From contig NW_004450563.1 of NCBI RefSeq assembly GCF_000321225.1, positions 148,645-212,644 of the forward strand: a stretch of 64,000 bases of DNA, given 5' to 3'. The notes under the pieces were generated by a model. That model was not told the origin of the DNA. It saw only the letters and a list, made by a program, of their open reading frames with translations, and did not search any database. How positions within the stretch are numbered: the first letter of the stretch is position 1; each line of letters opens with the position of its first letter. Shown here one piece after another: positions 10,555-20,545 of the stretch. The stretch is from Odobenus rosmarus divergens. Its lineage: Eukaryota; Chordata; Mammalia; Carnivora; Odobenidae. The position numbers and the translations under genes were made by a program.

Positions 10555-11130
10555 TAAACAGCAACAATCTCTAGATACCACTGCCTTCACTGAACATTAT
10601 TCTATTTATCTTCTTTCTTTTTAAACTTTAAACTCTGCAGGAAAGCCATCCATAGGCACTGTACCCAGGCTTTCTTCTCCTTTTCTGTCTTAGATTTAGT
10701 CCAATCAGAATTTCACTCCACCACTCCAAAAGTGCTCTGGTCAAGATTATCAATTACCTCTATGTTTTTAAATTCAACTTTCTTATCAGTGGCAATCAAC
10801 ATGGTTGACCATCCCTCCTCCTTGGCACGCTTTCTTCATATGGCTTCAAGGGCACCATCCTCTCTTGGATTTCTTCCTACCCCCCATTGGCTGTTTTAGC
10901 TCTATTTCGTTAGACGGTTTCTTTTTTCTCTTCAATCACTTAAAGTAGGTGTGACCCAGGGCTAAGTCTTTGATTTTCTTTTAATTTTTATCTAAAATGT
11001 TATCCAGTGAGATCACAGAGCCTCACACAAATCTCATTTCTATCCCGACTACTCCCAAATTCATATCTTTAGTGCAGACCTCTTTCCTGAACTTCAGACT
11101 CCTAGATCCATCTGTGAACCTCATACACAT
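10555..11130 (+). mobile_element. L2 LINE ORF relic, part 1 (reverse transcriptase)
   Basis: Diverged L2 coding sequence. 'TGGTTGACCATCCCTCCTCC' (about 10803-10822) corresponds to the region around the conserved DTVDH motif. 'CCAGGGCTAAGTC' (about 10955) corresponds to PQGSVLGP. The stretch near 11043-11075 corresponds to the YADDSQIYIS active-site block, with the aspartates no longer intact. The frame is destroyed by stops and indels. The element continues after an inserted LTR. Confidence 0.7.
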
Positions 11131-11157
11131 ATATATATATATATATGTATATATAAA
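11128..11157. repeat. (TA)n microsatellite
   Basis: An AT dinucleotide run with one G interruption sits exactly at the left edge of the inserted minus-strand LTR. Confidence 0.9.
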
Positions 11158-11158
11158 A

Positions 11159-11533
11159 TGATTAAAAAAGGCAATTTAGGGGATACAAAAACACTTTACT
11201 GAACACTTCGTGAAGCAGGCAGTCTTTACTTTCAAGAATTTGGAGAGCAGCAGAGTAGGGGAAAGGACTGCAAGCTTTTATAGAAAGAAGCAAGAGGGAG
11301 ACAAGGAGGAAGTACTCAGCTTAAGGGGTTGCATATCTGACCTTATTTAGAAAGATCAAGAAACAAGAAAATAAGTATAAAGCTCAGAGGTGGCTTGCCA
11401 TTGGCTGACTGCATATACTGCATTTCTGGTCAAGTGGAACATTTACCAGGATACTACAGTTATCTAAGTTTTTGTTGACAATGTGCCCTGGGCAGGAGCA
11501 TCTCCATTTTAGGCCTGGAAATTTATTTCAACA
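11159..11533 (-). mobile_element. Solo LTR, minus strand, inside the L2
   Basis: Read on the minus strand, it starts TGTTGAAATAAAT (ending at plus 11533) and ends in CA near 11159. Promoter elements lie in the right order: a CCAAT box at plus 11400-11404, then a TATA box (CTATAAAAG) at plus 11275-11282. A pyrimidine-rich R-like segment and AGTAAA-type poly(A) signals follow. The L2 match resumes on both sides. The left boundary is uncertain because of the adjoining TA run, so no clean duplication can be given. Confidence 0.6.
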
Positions 11534-11719
11534 ATATATAAATCTTCTTAGCCTTAACCCTTCACGTTTCTATTTCCTCTTCCTTGCATATTGGATCTGT
11601 TAAAGAATTTTTCTGTTGGATCTATCCCATGTTCATACAAAATAAAATTATTTGTCTTTATCTCCTCTAATACCAAACCACCATCATTTTTCCCAGTCAC
11701 TGCTGCCGAGTCCCTAACA
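11534..11719 (+). mobile_element. L2 LINE relic, part 2
   Basis: Continues the L2 interrupted by the minus-strand LTR. 'CAAAATAAAATTATTTGTC..CTCCTCTAATACCAAACC' corresponds to the L2 segment encoding SKTELLIFPPKP. No open frame remains. Confidence 0.6.
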
Positions 11720-11910
11720 TCTTTTCTTTTCTTTTTTAAAGATTTTATTTATTTATTTGGGGTGGGGGGCAGAGGGAGAGAAAGAATCTCAAGCAGACTC
11801 CATGCTGAGCACAGAGCCGGAATCAGGGCTCCATCTCACAAGCCTAAGATCATGACCTGAGACAAAATCAAGAGTCAGATGCTTAACTGACTGAGCCACC
11901 CAGGTGCCCC
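11720..11910 (-). mobile_element. SINEC, minus strand, inside the L2
   Basis: Tail complement TTTAAAGATTTTATTTATTT at left and head complement ACTGAGCCACCCAGGTGCCCC ending at 11910. An older subfamily ('AAATCAAGAGTCAGATGC'). Flanks 'ACATCTTTTCT' and 'TCATCTTGTCT' form an imperfect target duplication. Confidence 0.93.
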
Positions 11911-12232
11911 CTATCATCTTGTCTAAGACTCCATCATCTCTTTCCTAAATTACTATCTTAGGCTCCTAACAGATCTCTTTGTTTCTTCCTTTTCCACCCA
12001 CAATCTATTTTCATCACTGCAGGTCATCTCTGTACTCCAGTTAAAAATTGCAGTTGAGTTTCCCAGGCCTCTCCATCCCCATTCCCTGCTTCACTTTTCT
12101 TTATAATACTCACATGCTCTGAAACACTGCATTGTAATTTATTTATTTGGCTATTTTTATATTCTTCTTAAAATACAGGCTTCATAGTGATGGTAATTTT
12201 TGTTTGTGTCCCAAAGTGTACTGCACAGTTCA
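11911..12232 (+). mobile_element. L2 LINE relic, part 3
   Basis: 'CATCATCTCTTTCCTAAATTAC' and 'CTCCTAACAGATCTC' correspond to the L2 stretch encoding IISRLDYCNSLLTGL. After about 12070 the sequence passes into the L2 3' non-coding region ('TTTATAATACTCACATG', then 'AATACAGGCTTCATAGTG'). A SINE interrupts it at 12233. Confidence 0.68.
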
Positions 12233-12472
12233 GGGGCGCCTGGGTGGCTCAGTCATTTAAGCGTCCGAGTCTTGTTTTCAGCTCAGGTCATGATCTCAGG
12301 GTCCTGGGATCGAGTCCCATGTTGGGCTCTGTGCTCAGCAGCTCAGCAGGGAATCTGCTTGAGATTCTCTCTCTCCCTCTCCCTCTCCCCCTCCCCACCA
12401 CTCGCAGCACTCATGCTCTCTTTCTCTCTCTAGAATAAATAAATAAATAAATCTTTTTTTTTTTTTTTTTTA
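12233..12472 (+). mobile_element. SINEC with poly-T expanded tail, inside the L2
   Basis: Head GGGGCGCCTGGGTGGCTCAG, an internal 'CAGCAGCTCAGCAGGG' duplication, and a long CT body. The usual tail TAAATC plus T3 plus A-run has become TAAATC followed by about 19 T and then AAG. Flanking AGTTCA on both sides is a short target duplication. Confidence 0.95.
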
Positions 12473-12473
12473 A

Positions 12474-12522
12474 GTTCAAATGGTGCCTGGCTAATGATAG
12501 TTGTTAAATGAGTGAAGGTAAC
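12474..12522 (+). mobile_element. L2 LINE relic, 3' terminus
   Basis: 'GGTGCCTGGCTAATGATAG' followed by 'GTTAAATGAGTGAAGG' corresponds to the L2 end (GTGCCTGGCACATAGTAGG..TGAATGAATGAA). It completes the element that starts near 10555. Confidence 0.6.
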
Positions 12523-12524
12523 TA

Positions 12525-13985
12525 TTGTCTAGTGGATGAAACATAAACTGTGTGTCTACAGACGTTCTATGCAACAAGAAATCAACTTATCCCAAGAATC
12601 CTTCAATCTATTAGAAATTTGAGGTATGTGATACCATAGAAGATGAGAACGAGGCAGGATATAGAAAGTATGGCCGTTGAACTCTTGTTTTAGGGTTTAG
12701 TTCATGGCTCTAGGCCCCACTCCCGCTGAGAAAAACAATTCGATTACAACTGCCCTACCACCTCAAGTTAAAAGTTCCATTCTTTGAAAAATGGTCCACG
12801 TGTTGGCAAGGTTGAGGGCAGGACCAAGGCCATGGACTAAAAATAAAGAAACTTTAAATGAAAGTCTACATAATAATATATAGATACCTCCAAGCTTTCC
12901 TCCTTCTCCTAGTTTCTAGGATGCTGGAAACCAATCTTAAATGCCCAGGCAGTAGATTAGAGACTTCTACTCTGGAGAAATGGTAGCCAGAGATAAAAGA
13001 CATATATATTCTAAGACCCAGAAAAAAACTCCACTCCTTAGTCAACAAAACCTAATCAAACATACAGAGACAGAACTAGTATTTTAAAGGCTCCGTCTCA
13101 AATATTAATGGACTCTCAGGGATAGTTGAGGAAAACAGAGAAATTAAAAAAACAATATAAACGAATAGAAACAAGAACACAAAGGAAACAGAAGTGAGGG
13201 GAAGTAGAATGGGGCAGGGGAAGAAGATAAAGCAGAGATACCAACTTCAGCCTGACCCAGGGGAGGTCTGGAACAAGAGTTGTAGCTGAATATAGCTTCG
13301 CCTGAGACAAGGCTTTGCACTGCTATACCAGTCCATCATTCCATGGGGTCATAACTTCTGGGATGAGGCTGCTTCCATTTACTAAGGGCAGTTCTACTCA
13401 CAGCAGCTAGGAAATTGTGCACAATCCCAGAGCAAAGAATCTAGGCAGGGCAATGGTGTGTTTTGTTTTGTTTTGATAATTCTTTTAGTATATTTTACCA
13501 TTTTTAGACATGTGGTTAAAATGGCAAAATAAATATTTTTAATATACTACGGAGCACAGAAGAAGGAACTTGTGAATTTGGGAAGGTTAGGGAACACTTA
13601 ATGAAAAAGCTATTTGAGCTAGGATCAGCAAGTTGTGTCAGTGTAAAATTCCTCTACCTACATCATATACTAATAAATACCAAATGAAATCATGTATAAG
13701 CAAGTGTTTTATAAACGGTAATAGTTCTGCTTTGTCATAATGAAGATAACTTGGGATGGCATGAGAAAAAAAATTCAGTTTTTCATAAGTATTATGTCTT
13801 ACAGTTAGCCTAGATAATTGCCTTCTGAATTTCCAGATTTCAAGGGAATTCTAAGCCAAAGATCTTGGGATTATTATTATTTTAATTTTGTTTAGGTCTT
13901 TTATTTGTACTGGGACAGAGACAGATGTCTCAGCAATATAAGAATGAAGAGAAACTTCAGGTTGCTGAGAAAAAGATTGTATTGA
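12525..13985. other. Unassigned DNA
   Basis: About 1.5 kb without a recognisable gene or repeat family. A short (GTTTT)n run is near 13458-13476. Confidence 0.5.
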
Positions 13986-14004
13986 TTTTAAAGAACATTT
14001 TTTC

Positions 14005-14192
14005 ATTTTTATTTTTTATCTTTATTTTGTTTTAGAGGGAGGAAGAGAGAAGCGAGGGGCAGGGGTAGAGGGAAAGGGACAGAGAGAATCTTAAGCAGGG
14101 CTCAAACAGGGCTTGATTTCACGTCCCTGAGATCATGACCTGAGCCGAAATCAAGAGTCAATGCTTAACTGACTGAGCCACCCAGGCACCCC
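14005..14192 (-). mobile_element. Older SINEC, minus strand
   Basis: Diverged T-rich tail, GA-rich body and head complement CTGACTGAGCCACCCAGGCACCCC. Flanks AAAGAACATTTTTT (from 13990) and CAAGAATATTTTAT (from 14192) are an eroded target duplication. Confidence 0.9.
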
Positions 14193-14291
14193 AAGAATAT
14201 TTTATTTTTATATAATAATGTTGCGAATCTTTTAAAGACTTAGCTCAGATTGAGCTTCCTTTTTCACTGTAAAAAGATCTATAATATTTTA

Positions 14292-14478
14292 ATTTTTTAA
14301 AAGATTTTTTCTATTTATTTGGGAGAGAGAGAGAGTGAGAGAATGAGCAGGGAGGAGGGGCAGGGGGGAGGGAGAAGCAGACTCCCTGCTGAGCAAGGCA
14401 CCTAATGCAGGGCTCAATCCCAGAACCCTGGAGGGTCATGAGTCAGTTAAACGTCTGTTTAACTGACTCAGATGCCCC
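14292..14478 (-). mobile_element. SINEC, minus strand, with rearranged head hairpin
   Basis: Flanked by a perfect 18-bp duplication AAGATCTATAATATTTTA at 14274-14291 and 14479-14496. The tail and GA-rich body are normal. The tRNA-like head is abnormal: between 'GGGTCATG' and 'CAGATGCCCC' lies an inverted repeat with arms at 14439-14452 and 14457-14470, replacing the usual B-box to A-box interval. Confidence 0.92.
14439..14470. repeat. Perfect 14-bp inverted repeat, 4-nt loop
   Basis: Left arm TGAGTCAGTTAAAC, loop GTCT, right arm GTTTAACTGACTCA: a perfect stem of 14 pairs. It consists of one piece of SINE head (TTAACTGACTGAG-like) present in both orientations. Confidence 0.97.
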
Positions 14479-14539
14479 AAGATCTATAATATTTTAGTTA
14501 AAATAAGGGTACTTAAGTACAATTAGGGGAAGTAATATA

Positions 14540-14748
14540 TTTTTTAAGATTTTATTTATTTATTTATTTTGAGAGACAGAGAGAGAGGGTGAGTGAGGGG
14601 AGGGGCAGAGGGAGAAAGAAGGGATCTCAAGCAAACTCCAAGCTTAGTGCAGAGCCCAACGCAGGGCTTGTTCTCACAACCCTGAGATCATGACCTAAAT
14701 GGAAATCAAGAGTCAGATGCCCAACTGACTGAGCCACCCAGGTGCCCC
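14540..14748 (-). mobile_element. SINEC, minus strand
   Basis: Tail complement AAGATTTTATTTATTTATTT, GA-rich body, and head complement ACTGAGCCACCCAGGTGCCCC ending at 14748. GGAAGTAAT flanks both sides (about 14528 and 14750). An older subfamily by its 'AAATCAAGAGTCAGATGCC' block. Confidence 0.94.
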
Positions 14749-14759
14749 AGGAAGTAATG

Positions 14760-16060
14760 TTTTTAAAAGGTGCTGGCATCATTTTTTTTTCTTAAACAAA
14801 TAGACAGTAGAAAAAAGGTTTATTTGAGAAAATACTTCTGTGACTAATACGTTCCCTCTTATCTGGATTAGAAATTCTCCTTAGTCTGGACCTTTCAGAA
14901 TCTCAATTGTTTTTCTCGAGATCTGTCTTCAAAAATCATTTCGATTCTTGCCCATCACTGTAGAAATGGCAATGCACTTGTTATCACAGTTTTCTCTTAA
15001 AATCAAAGTGTTCTTTTTAGAAATGTCCTACCATTTGTAGTTGTTTAAAAATTTCCCAAACTGTGAGAATTTTGTAAACATTTGAGGCGAAAAAAATAAT
15101 ACATCACAAAATGCACATTTTTCATTTTTCCTGACAACTATTGTTCAATTTTAATGATTTATTATCACATTTTAAAGCACATTGCTAAATGAGCTGTTGC
15201 ATTTATGTTTTGAAAAACATAAACTCTACACGATATCTGATCTCATTACTGCTTGCTGTCACTATAATCATAGACAGTAACATTTTTTAAAGACTGTCAT
15301 TCTTTTCAGATAAATATAAAGATATTTAGCAAAACCTGTTTGTACTACATGCAAGGATAGAATAAAAAGTGAGCTTTTGTCCAGGAGAGTTGGTATGTTT
15401 AGGCTCAATCAAATCCAGAAGATAACTTTCCATCAGTTGGGAAGCACTAAATAAATATTTGCTTTACCTTTCCACACTGACATGGTATAATTCATATTAC
15501 CAATGCTTGAAATGGCAATGAGCATCCTAAAAACTAAAAACATCCTACCTATGAAACTGGGAAGTATGGAATAGATTGTAAAAAGGAAGCTTTTAGATAT
15601 ACACATTTGCTTTTTATAAAATAAAGTTTTTATGAAATAAAATAATTACCAGGTGCAACTAAAGAGACAATTAAAACCCAAAGAAATGGATGGCAAATGG
15701 GGAGAAGTTATAAATCTTGCCCACTGGCTGATGTTTTAAAACCAATTCAGGGTAGAGATAAAGTATGAGACCCTGTGCTTCAAAATGTGAGATTTGGAAG
15801 GGAGAAAACACACAAAATTTTGGTCACCTAAGTGATAAGCCACCAATAAAAATGAGAGGATCAAAACATTCCTCCTTTGGCCCAATGTACGAAAATGATA
15901 GTCAAGATGGTTAATGTGAGTTCCAAATGGGGGATAAAGACTTCTTGAGGGTACACAGCCAGCAACTTTTCCCTCACATTAATTTGAAGTTCAAATTTAT
16001 ATTATCCATGTCATCTAGCAACCCACATACTGAAATGTATTCACAGCATTTTTAGTTCAC
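14760..16060. other. Unassigned DNA
   Basis: No gene or clear repeat. 'GCACTAAATAAATATTTGC' near 15446 resembles an L2/MIR tail but is too short to call. Confidence 0.45.
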
Positions 16061-17840
16061 AGTTGTTATTACTCTGGGGTGCCCCACAGAAAAGAAACAA
16101 GATTGCTGTGGGGCAATACACCCTGAATTCAAACCCTGCAGGATTTCAATGAATTAATGCCCTGCTGTAAGTTCATACTGAGCTAAAATTGCTTAAGATA
16201 TAAGGGAGCAATCCCCCTCAACGACTAAAAACTAATAGACACTACAAAAATAGGACTATATACCAAGAAAATTCAGATTACAAAACTGTCTCCCTGGGGC
16301 ACCTGGGTGGCTCAGTTGGTTTAGCATCTGACTGCAGCTCAGGTCATGATCTCAGGGTCCTGGGATTGAGCCCCACGTGGGGCTCCCGGTTCAGCAGGGA
16401 GTCTGCTTGTCCCTCAGCAGTTCCCTTCCCCACCCACCCACCCACACCCACTCTGCCAAATAAATAAATAAAATCTTTAAAAAATCAAAAAATAAAATGC
16501 TCTCTGATACTGAGTCTAAAATTAAAAACAATTAAAAACATAGACAATAACAAGACATTATGAAACCAGATGTGCAGTTTTGCAAAATAACAAAATAGAT
16601 GTTCTAGGAATAAAAAATGGCATTATTGAAATGCAAACTGAGTAGGTAAAAGAGTTAAACAGCAGATCTGAGACAACTGCAGAGAGAATTGATAAACTGG
16701 GAAAAATAAAAGGATGTTTACCAAAAGTCCATGTGGGAAGATCACAATATGGAAGGACATACAAAAAATAGGCTAAGAACATAAAGAATAGCATGAAAAA
16801 GTTCAACATATAATAAGAAGAAATTCCGGAAGTATAGAATAGAGAAAATGAAGGAGAGAGAATATTGAGAGATTACAAATGAGGATTTTTCAGATTCATA
16901 AATTCCACTAATCATAATAAAGCCATACCCAGGCTGGGTATTGCAACTCTAGAACCACAGAGACAACGTTTCTTAAAGATTGCTCTCAAATAGAAGAAAA
17001 TTAAACTGACTGCATACTCTGCAACAGGAAAAAACAATAGAAGATACTGCAATAATATTTCAAAATACTGAGAAAAAAATAATTCTCAATTTAGAGAATT
17101 TATTTACTTAAATGATCATTCATAACTAAAGGTGAAAAAAAACCTCACATTTTCAGGGAAATGAATGCAACTGTTACTGAAAGAATCACCAAAGAATGTA
17201 TTTGAGAGAGAAGAGGATTTATCCCACAAGAAATGAGATGCTGGAAACCATGGGAGTAGAGATATTGGCAAATGAGTGGGCATAAGTAAACAAGATTTCA
17301 CTACTTAAAACTGAATAATAAAATTATTCCTATGATGATGAATTCTTAATATGGAATTCTTAAACATGTAATGATAATGACTCTGTGGTGGAATTAAGTA
17401 TGATTTAGAACGAAGAAGTTCAAGGTAAAACTAAAATACTAAATAGCAGTTATATGTTAAAAGAGGATGAGATTATTTGGTGTTAGAATGTAACAAACTC
17501 CTTAGTTTTGTGAGGATAGAGATATTCTGATTAAGTGTGGACTTACTAAGTCAAATACTCATATACTCATTAAAATCTTGGAAAAATTATGTATAAATGA
17601 TGGAAGAAAAATAAAGAATACTGACTGCTTAGCCAATTTGAGTGAACTCTGTTAAGAAGAAAAAAGCCAAGAAAAGTAAAGAAGTACAAAATAAAATGGT
17701 GTCCAAATAACTCAGAAATGTGAAAACTAATGCATTTCAGATTGATCAAAACCAAAATTTGCTTTTTCATTTTGTTTACGGAACACCTGACTACAATTTA
17801 AGAGCAAAGAAAAATTGACATTAAAAAGATAGAAAACAGA
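16060..17840 (+). mobile_element. Old L1M/HAL1-like LINE relic
   Basis: Purine-rich plus-strand sequence whose order fits the ORF1-side of old L1 or HAL1. Around 17120-17260, an 'ACTAAAGGTGAAAAAAAACC' block is followed by 'CCACAAGAAATGAGATGCTGG'. No intact frame remains. A SINE interrupts it at 16296-16495. Boundaries and family are uncertain. Confidence 0.48.
16296..16495 (+). mobile_element. SINEC
   Basis: Head GGGGCACCTGGGTGGCTCAG, 'CAGCTCAGGTCATGATC' and B-box-like GGGATTGAGCCCC. The CT body is replaced by a CCCACCCACCCACACCC run, and the tail is AAATAAATAAATAAAATC. No clear target duplication. Confidence 0.95.
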
Positions 17841-17862
17841 TACGTAAAAAAAGACAAAGTGA

Positions 17863-18065
17863 GGGCACCTGGGTGGCTCAGTTGGTTAAGCGACTGCCTT
17901 TGGCTCAGGTCATGATCCTGGAGTCCTGGGATCGAGTCCCACATTGGGCTCCCTGCTCAACGGGGAGTCTGCTTCTCCCTCTGACCCTCTTCCCTGCTCT
18001 CTATCTCTCATTCTCTCTCTCTCAAATAAATAAATAAAATCTTTTAAAAAAAATTAGAAGTTTAA
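17863..18065 (+). mobile_element. SINEC, 17-bp TSD
   Basis: Head GGGCACCTGGGTGGCTCAGTT, tail AAATAAATAAATAAAATC followed by a mixed A-rich extension containing TTAGAAGTTT. The duplication AAAAAAAGACAAAGTGA lies at 17846-17862 and 18066-18082. Confidence 0.96.
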
Positions 18066-18082
18066 AAAAAAAGACAAAGTGA

Positions 18083-18705
18083 AAGCTATTGGGCATAAAT
18101 AACAGAAAAATAGGCACACAAAACTTCATTGAGAGCAATGATACAACATGAATGTAAATATTTTGAAATTTGCATACTGCAAAAAAGTGACATTATTTTG
18201 AAGAAACTGATACATCCACTGTCATAATGTCAGATTTGAACAACTTCTCAGGGTGATTGATAGGTTAGGGAGAAGAAAAACTATTAAGACTATTGTTATG
18301 GACACTGTAGTTTGACCATTCTACCCCCTCCTCCCGCCCTCATTCATAATTGTCTTCTCTTTAGCCTTTTTGTAAATAGGTATGGCTGAGCCAACAAGTT
18401 CTGGCCTCAGAAAGTAAAGCTGCTCAGTGAGGCCTCACGGCCCCAGATACATATTTTAAATGTCAAGACTAAGCTAATATAGCCAACGAATTCTATTGGG
18501 ACCCATGGCCTATTCATTATCTATCTACGTGGGAGAGAATGGGGCCTGTTGAAGGCCAGTGAATGTGGGCAAGTCAAGGTAGAGCTGAGTTGGTCAAGAA
18601 TGGGCACAATAATGCTGGTCTCTGTTCCAACTTTGACGCTTAGCTCTTCAGCTGCTTTCAGATCTCTGAAAGCCATCTGACAACAGCCAGAACTACAAAG
18701 ACTCT
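18083..18705. other. Unassigned DNA
   Basis: Moderately GC-richer in 18310-18700, which may hide an old LTR or DNA transposon, but nothing is recognisable with confidence. Confidence 0.4.
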
Positions 18706-18766
18706 TGTTTCCTTACATAGAGAGTGCACTCAGTAAATGTTTATTGGTTGAATAAATGGATGATTT
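18706..18766 (+). repeat. L2/MIR 3' end
   Basis: 'GTGCACTCAGTAAATGTTTATTGG' followed by TTGAATAAATGGATGA matches the shared 3' end of L2 and MIR (GTGCTCAATAAATGTTTGTTGAATGAATGA). Confidence 0.55.
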
Positions 18767-18769
18767 TTT

Positions 18770-19517
18770 ATCCATCAAACTGAAGCATCTGCCTCTTTTT
18801 CTTTGGTTAGCTCTTTACTACCACTAACCCAAGAAAAAGTATGGAATAACAAGTCTTCAAGTTGTGCTTGAACAGGAATCCATTAAGGGCACTTTTTCTT
18901 TGAGATGCATTTTGCAAATTCACAAAATGGAACATTGGCCCAAAGGTTGGAGAATTTCCTAAGTAGTGGTAAAAAAATATTCATACATCATGTATATACA
19001 GCAAACAAAAACAGGGCCTGTGTGATCACTTTTCAGCTTAAAAAACATGTTTAATATAATACGAAATATTTAACTTTAACAAATAGATGAATAAATGTCC
19101 TAAAAACAACATGGCTTAAATATTTAAATCATAACTACTACATTTGCCAGTCTCAGGTCTTCCCATTAATGAATAAAATTTGGGAGAAAATTTTGTATCC
19201 ATGATAGAAAAAAATGTAGTTTAATCTTAGAAGAAGTTTACTCCATTTATCAGAGTTTTTTCTCAGGTAACTGAAATAGACAATTTCTCCAATATTTCTC
19301 TTCTCATCTCAGCCTAACATGTTGGATTTCACAAGGCTTATTTATAACTAGAGCTTGCAATTCTGTACCTCTGCCTATTATTGAAAAAAAAAAAACATGT
19401 TTTCTGATATTTTCAAAACAAACATATAAACAAATACTTTTTATCCTAATCCCCCTCAATACCACCTACCTCCCAAACTGATTTTCACACATAAGAAGTT
19501 GCAAATGGACAGTTTTT
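18770..19517. other. Unassigned AT-rich DNA
   Basis: No recognisable feature apart from a poly-A run near 19383. Confidence 0.5.
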
Positions 19518-19533
19518 AAAAGCAATTTGTCTT

Positions 19534-19729
19534 GGGCGCCTGGGTGGCTTAGTTGGTTAAACGACTGCCCTCCGCTCAGGTCATGATCCTGGAGTCCCAG
19601 GATCGAGTCCCGCATTGGGCTCCCTGCTCAGCAGGGAGTCTTCTTCTCCCTCTGACCCTCTTCCCTCTCATGTGCTCTCTCTCTCTCTCTCATTCTCTCT
19701 CTCAAATAAATAAATAAAATCTTAAAAAA
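19534..19729 (+). mobile_element. SINEC, 16-bp TSD
   Basis: Head GGGCGCCTGGGTGGCTTAGTT, B-box-like GGATCGAGTCC, and tail AAATAAATAAATAAAATC. Perfect duplication AAAAGCAATTTGTCTT at 19518-19533 and 19730-19745. Confidence 0.97.
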
Positions 19730-19745
19730 AAAAGCAATTTGTCTT

Positions 19746-20325
19746 ACTGTTTCAATGTCCCGGTCAATTAGATCAATCCAGAAATTTGAAAGGAAGTATT
19801 AGGAAAGTTTTTTTTTTTCAATAGTGAATCACTATCAATATCATACAGTAAATGTCAGATGGGGTAACATTCATACTACTAAAAACAAAATAAAATATTT
19901 CAAAAGAATCAATAGCATGTCTAACATGACACAATGTGTTAAACACTCAGTCATTATTAGACAACTTACATGCCATGTCAAGTTCATATACAGATCCTGT
20001 GCACCTAACTCTGATGAGATTTCATGGCATGCGGCCTTGAATGCTTAGGTCTTCTACTGGCTTGAACTATTTTACAATAAGTGTAGTACAAAGTCCACAA
20101 TGAAAAAGAAAATGTAGCTAACTTTGTAATCATCAAGACCTTACAAGATATTTTTGAAAGAAGGAAATATACTTCAGTATCTTCAAACAAAAATAATTGG
20201 CTTAGATGTTCCCTGGTCTTTGGTATTAGGCTTTTAAGGGGAAGAGTGCTGTGGAGCTGTGGGGAAGGTCTGTCAATTAAAGCGTTTATAAGCTAAGTCC
20301 TATGACTTCCTGTCTATAGGTGGGG
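19746..20325. other. Unassigned DNA
   Basis: No gene or repeat recognised. Short open frames on both strands overlap here and look fortuitous. Confidence 0.45.
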
Positions 20326-20329
20326 TTGT

Positions 20330-20545
20330 CTCTGGGTGCCATGTGTGAAGATACAGCCGTGAGGAGAACCTAAGAGTACTGGAAGAGAAAAGGCTCTGAT
20401 ACCATTGACTTGGTCTACTATCCAACCCGGAGTAACCTCAATTTCAGACTTGTCTTGTGATATAATAAATATTTAGTATATAGGTTGGTTGTAGTTGCAT
20501 TTTATATGGCTTGCAACTAAGCATCCTGACAGATACAGCACCATT
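20330..20545 (+). mobile_element. Possible MaLR-like LTR 3' fragment
   Basis: 'CATGTGTGAAGATACAGCCG' and the ending 'TGGCTTGCAACTAAGCATCC..GACAGATACAGC' resemble old mammalian LTR repeats that end in TTGCAACCAAAGAGTCCTGACTGATACAG. Diverged, with no 5' boundary visible. A similar 'GTTTCTGTTACTTGCAATCAG' occurs at 21345-21370. Confidence 0.38.
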
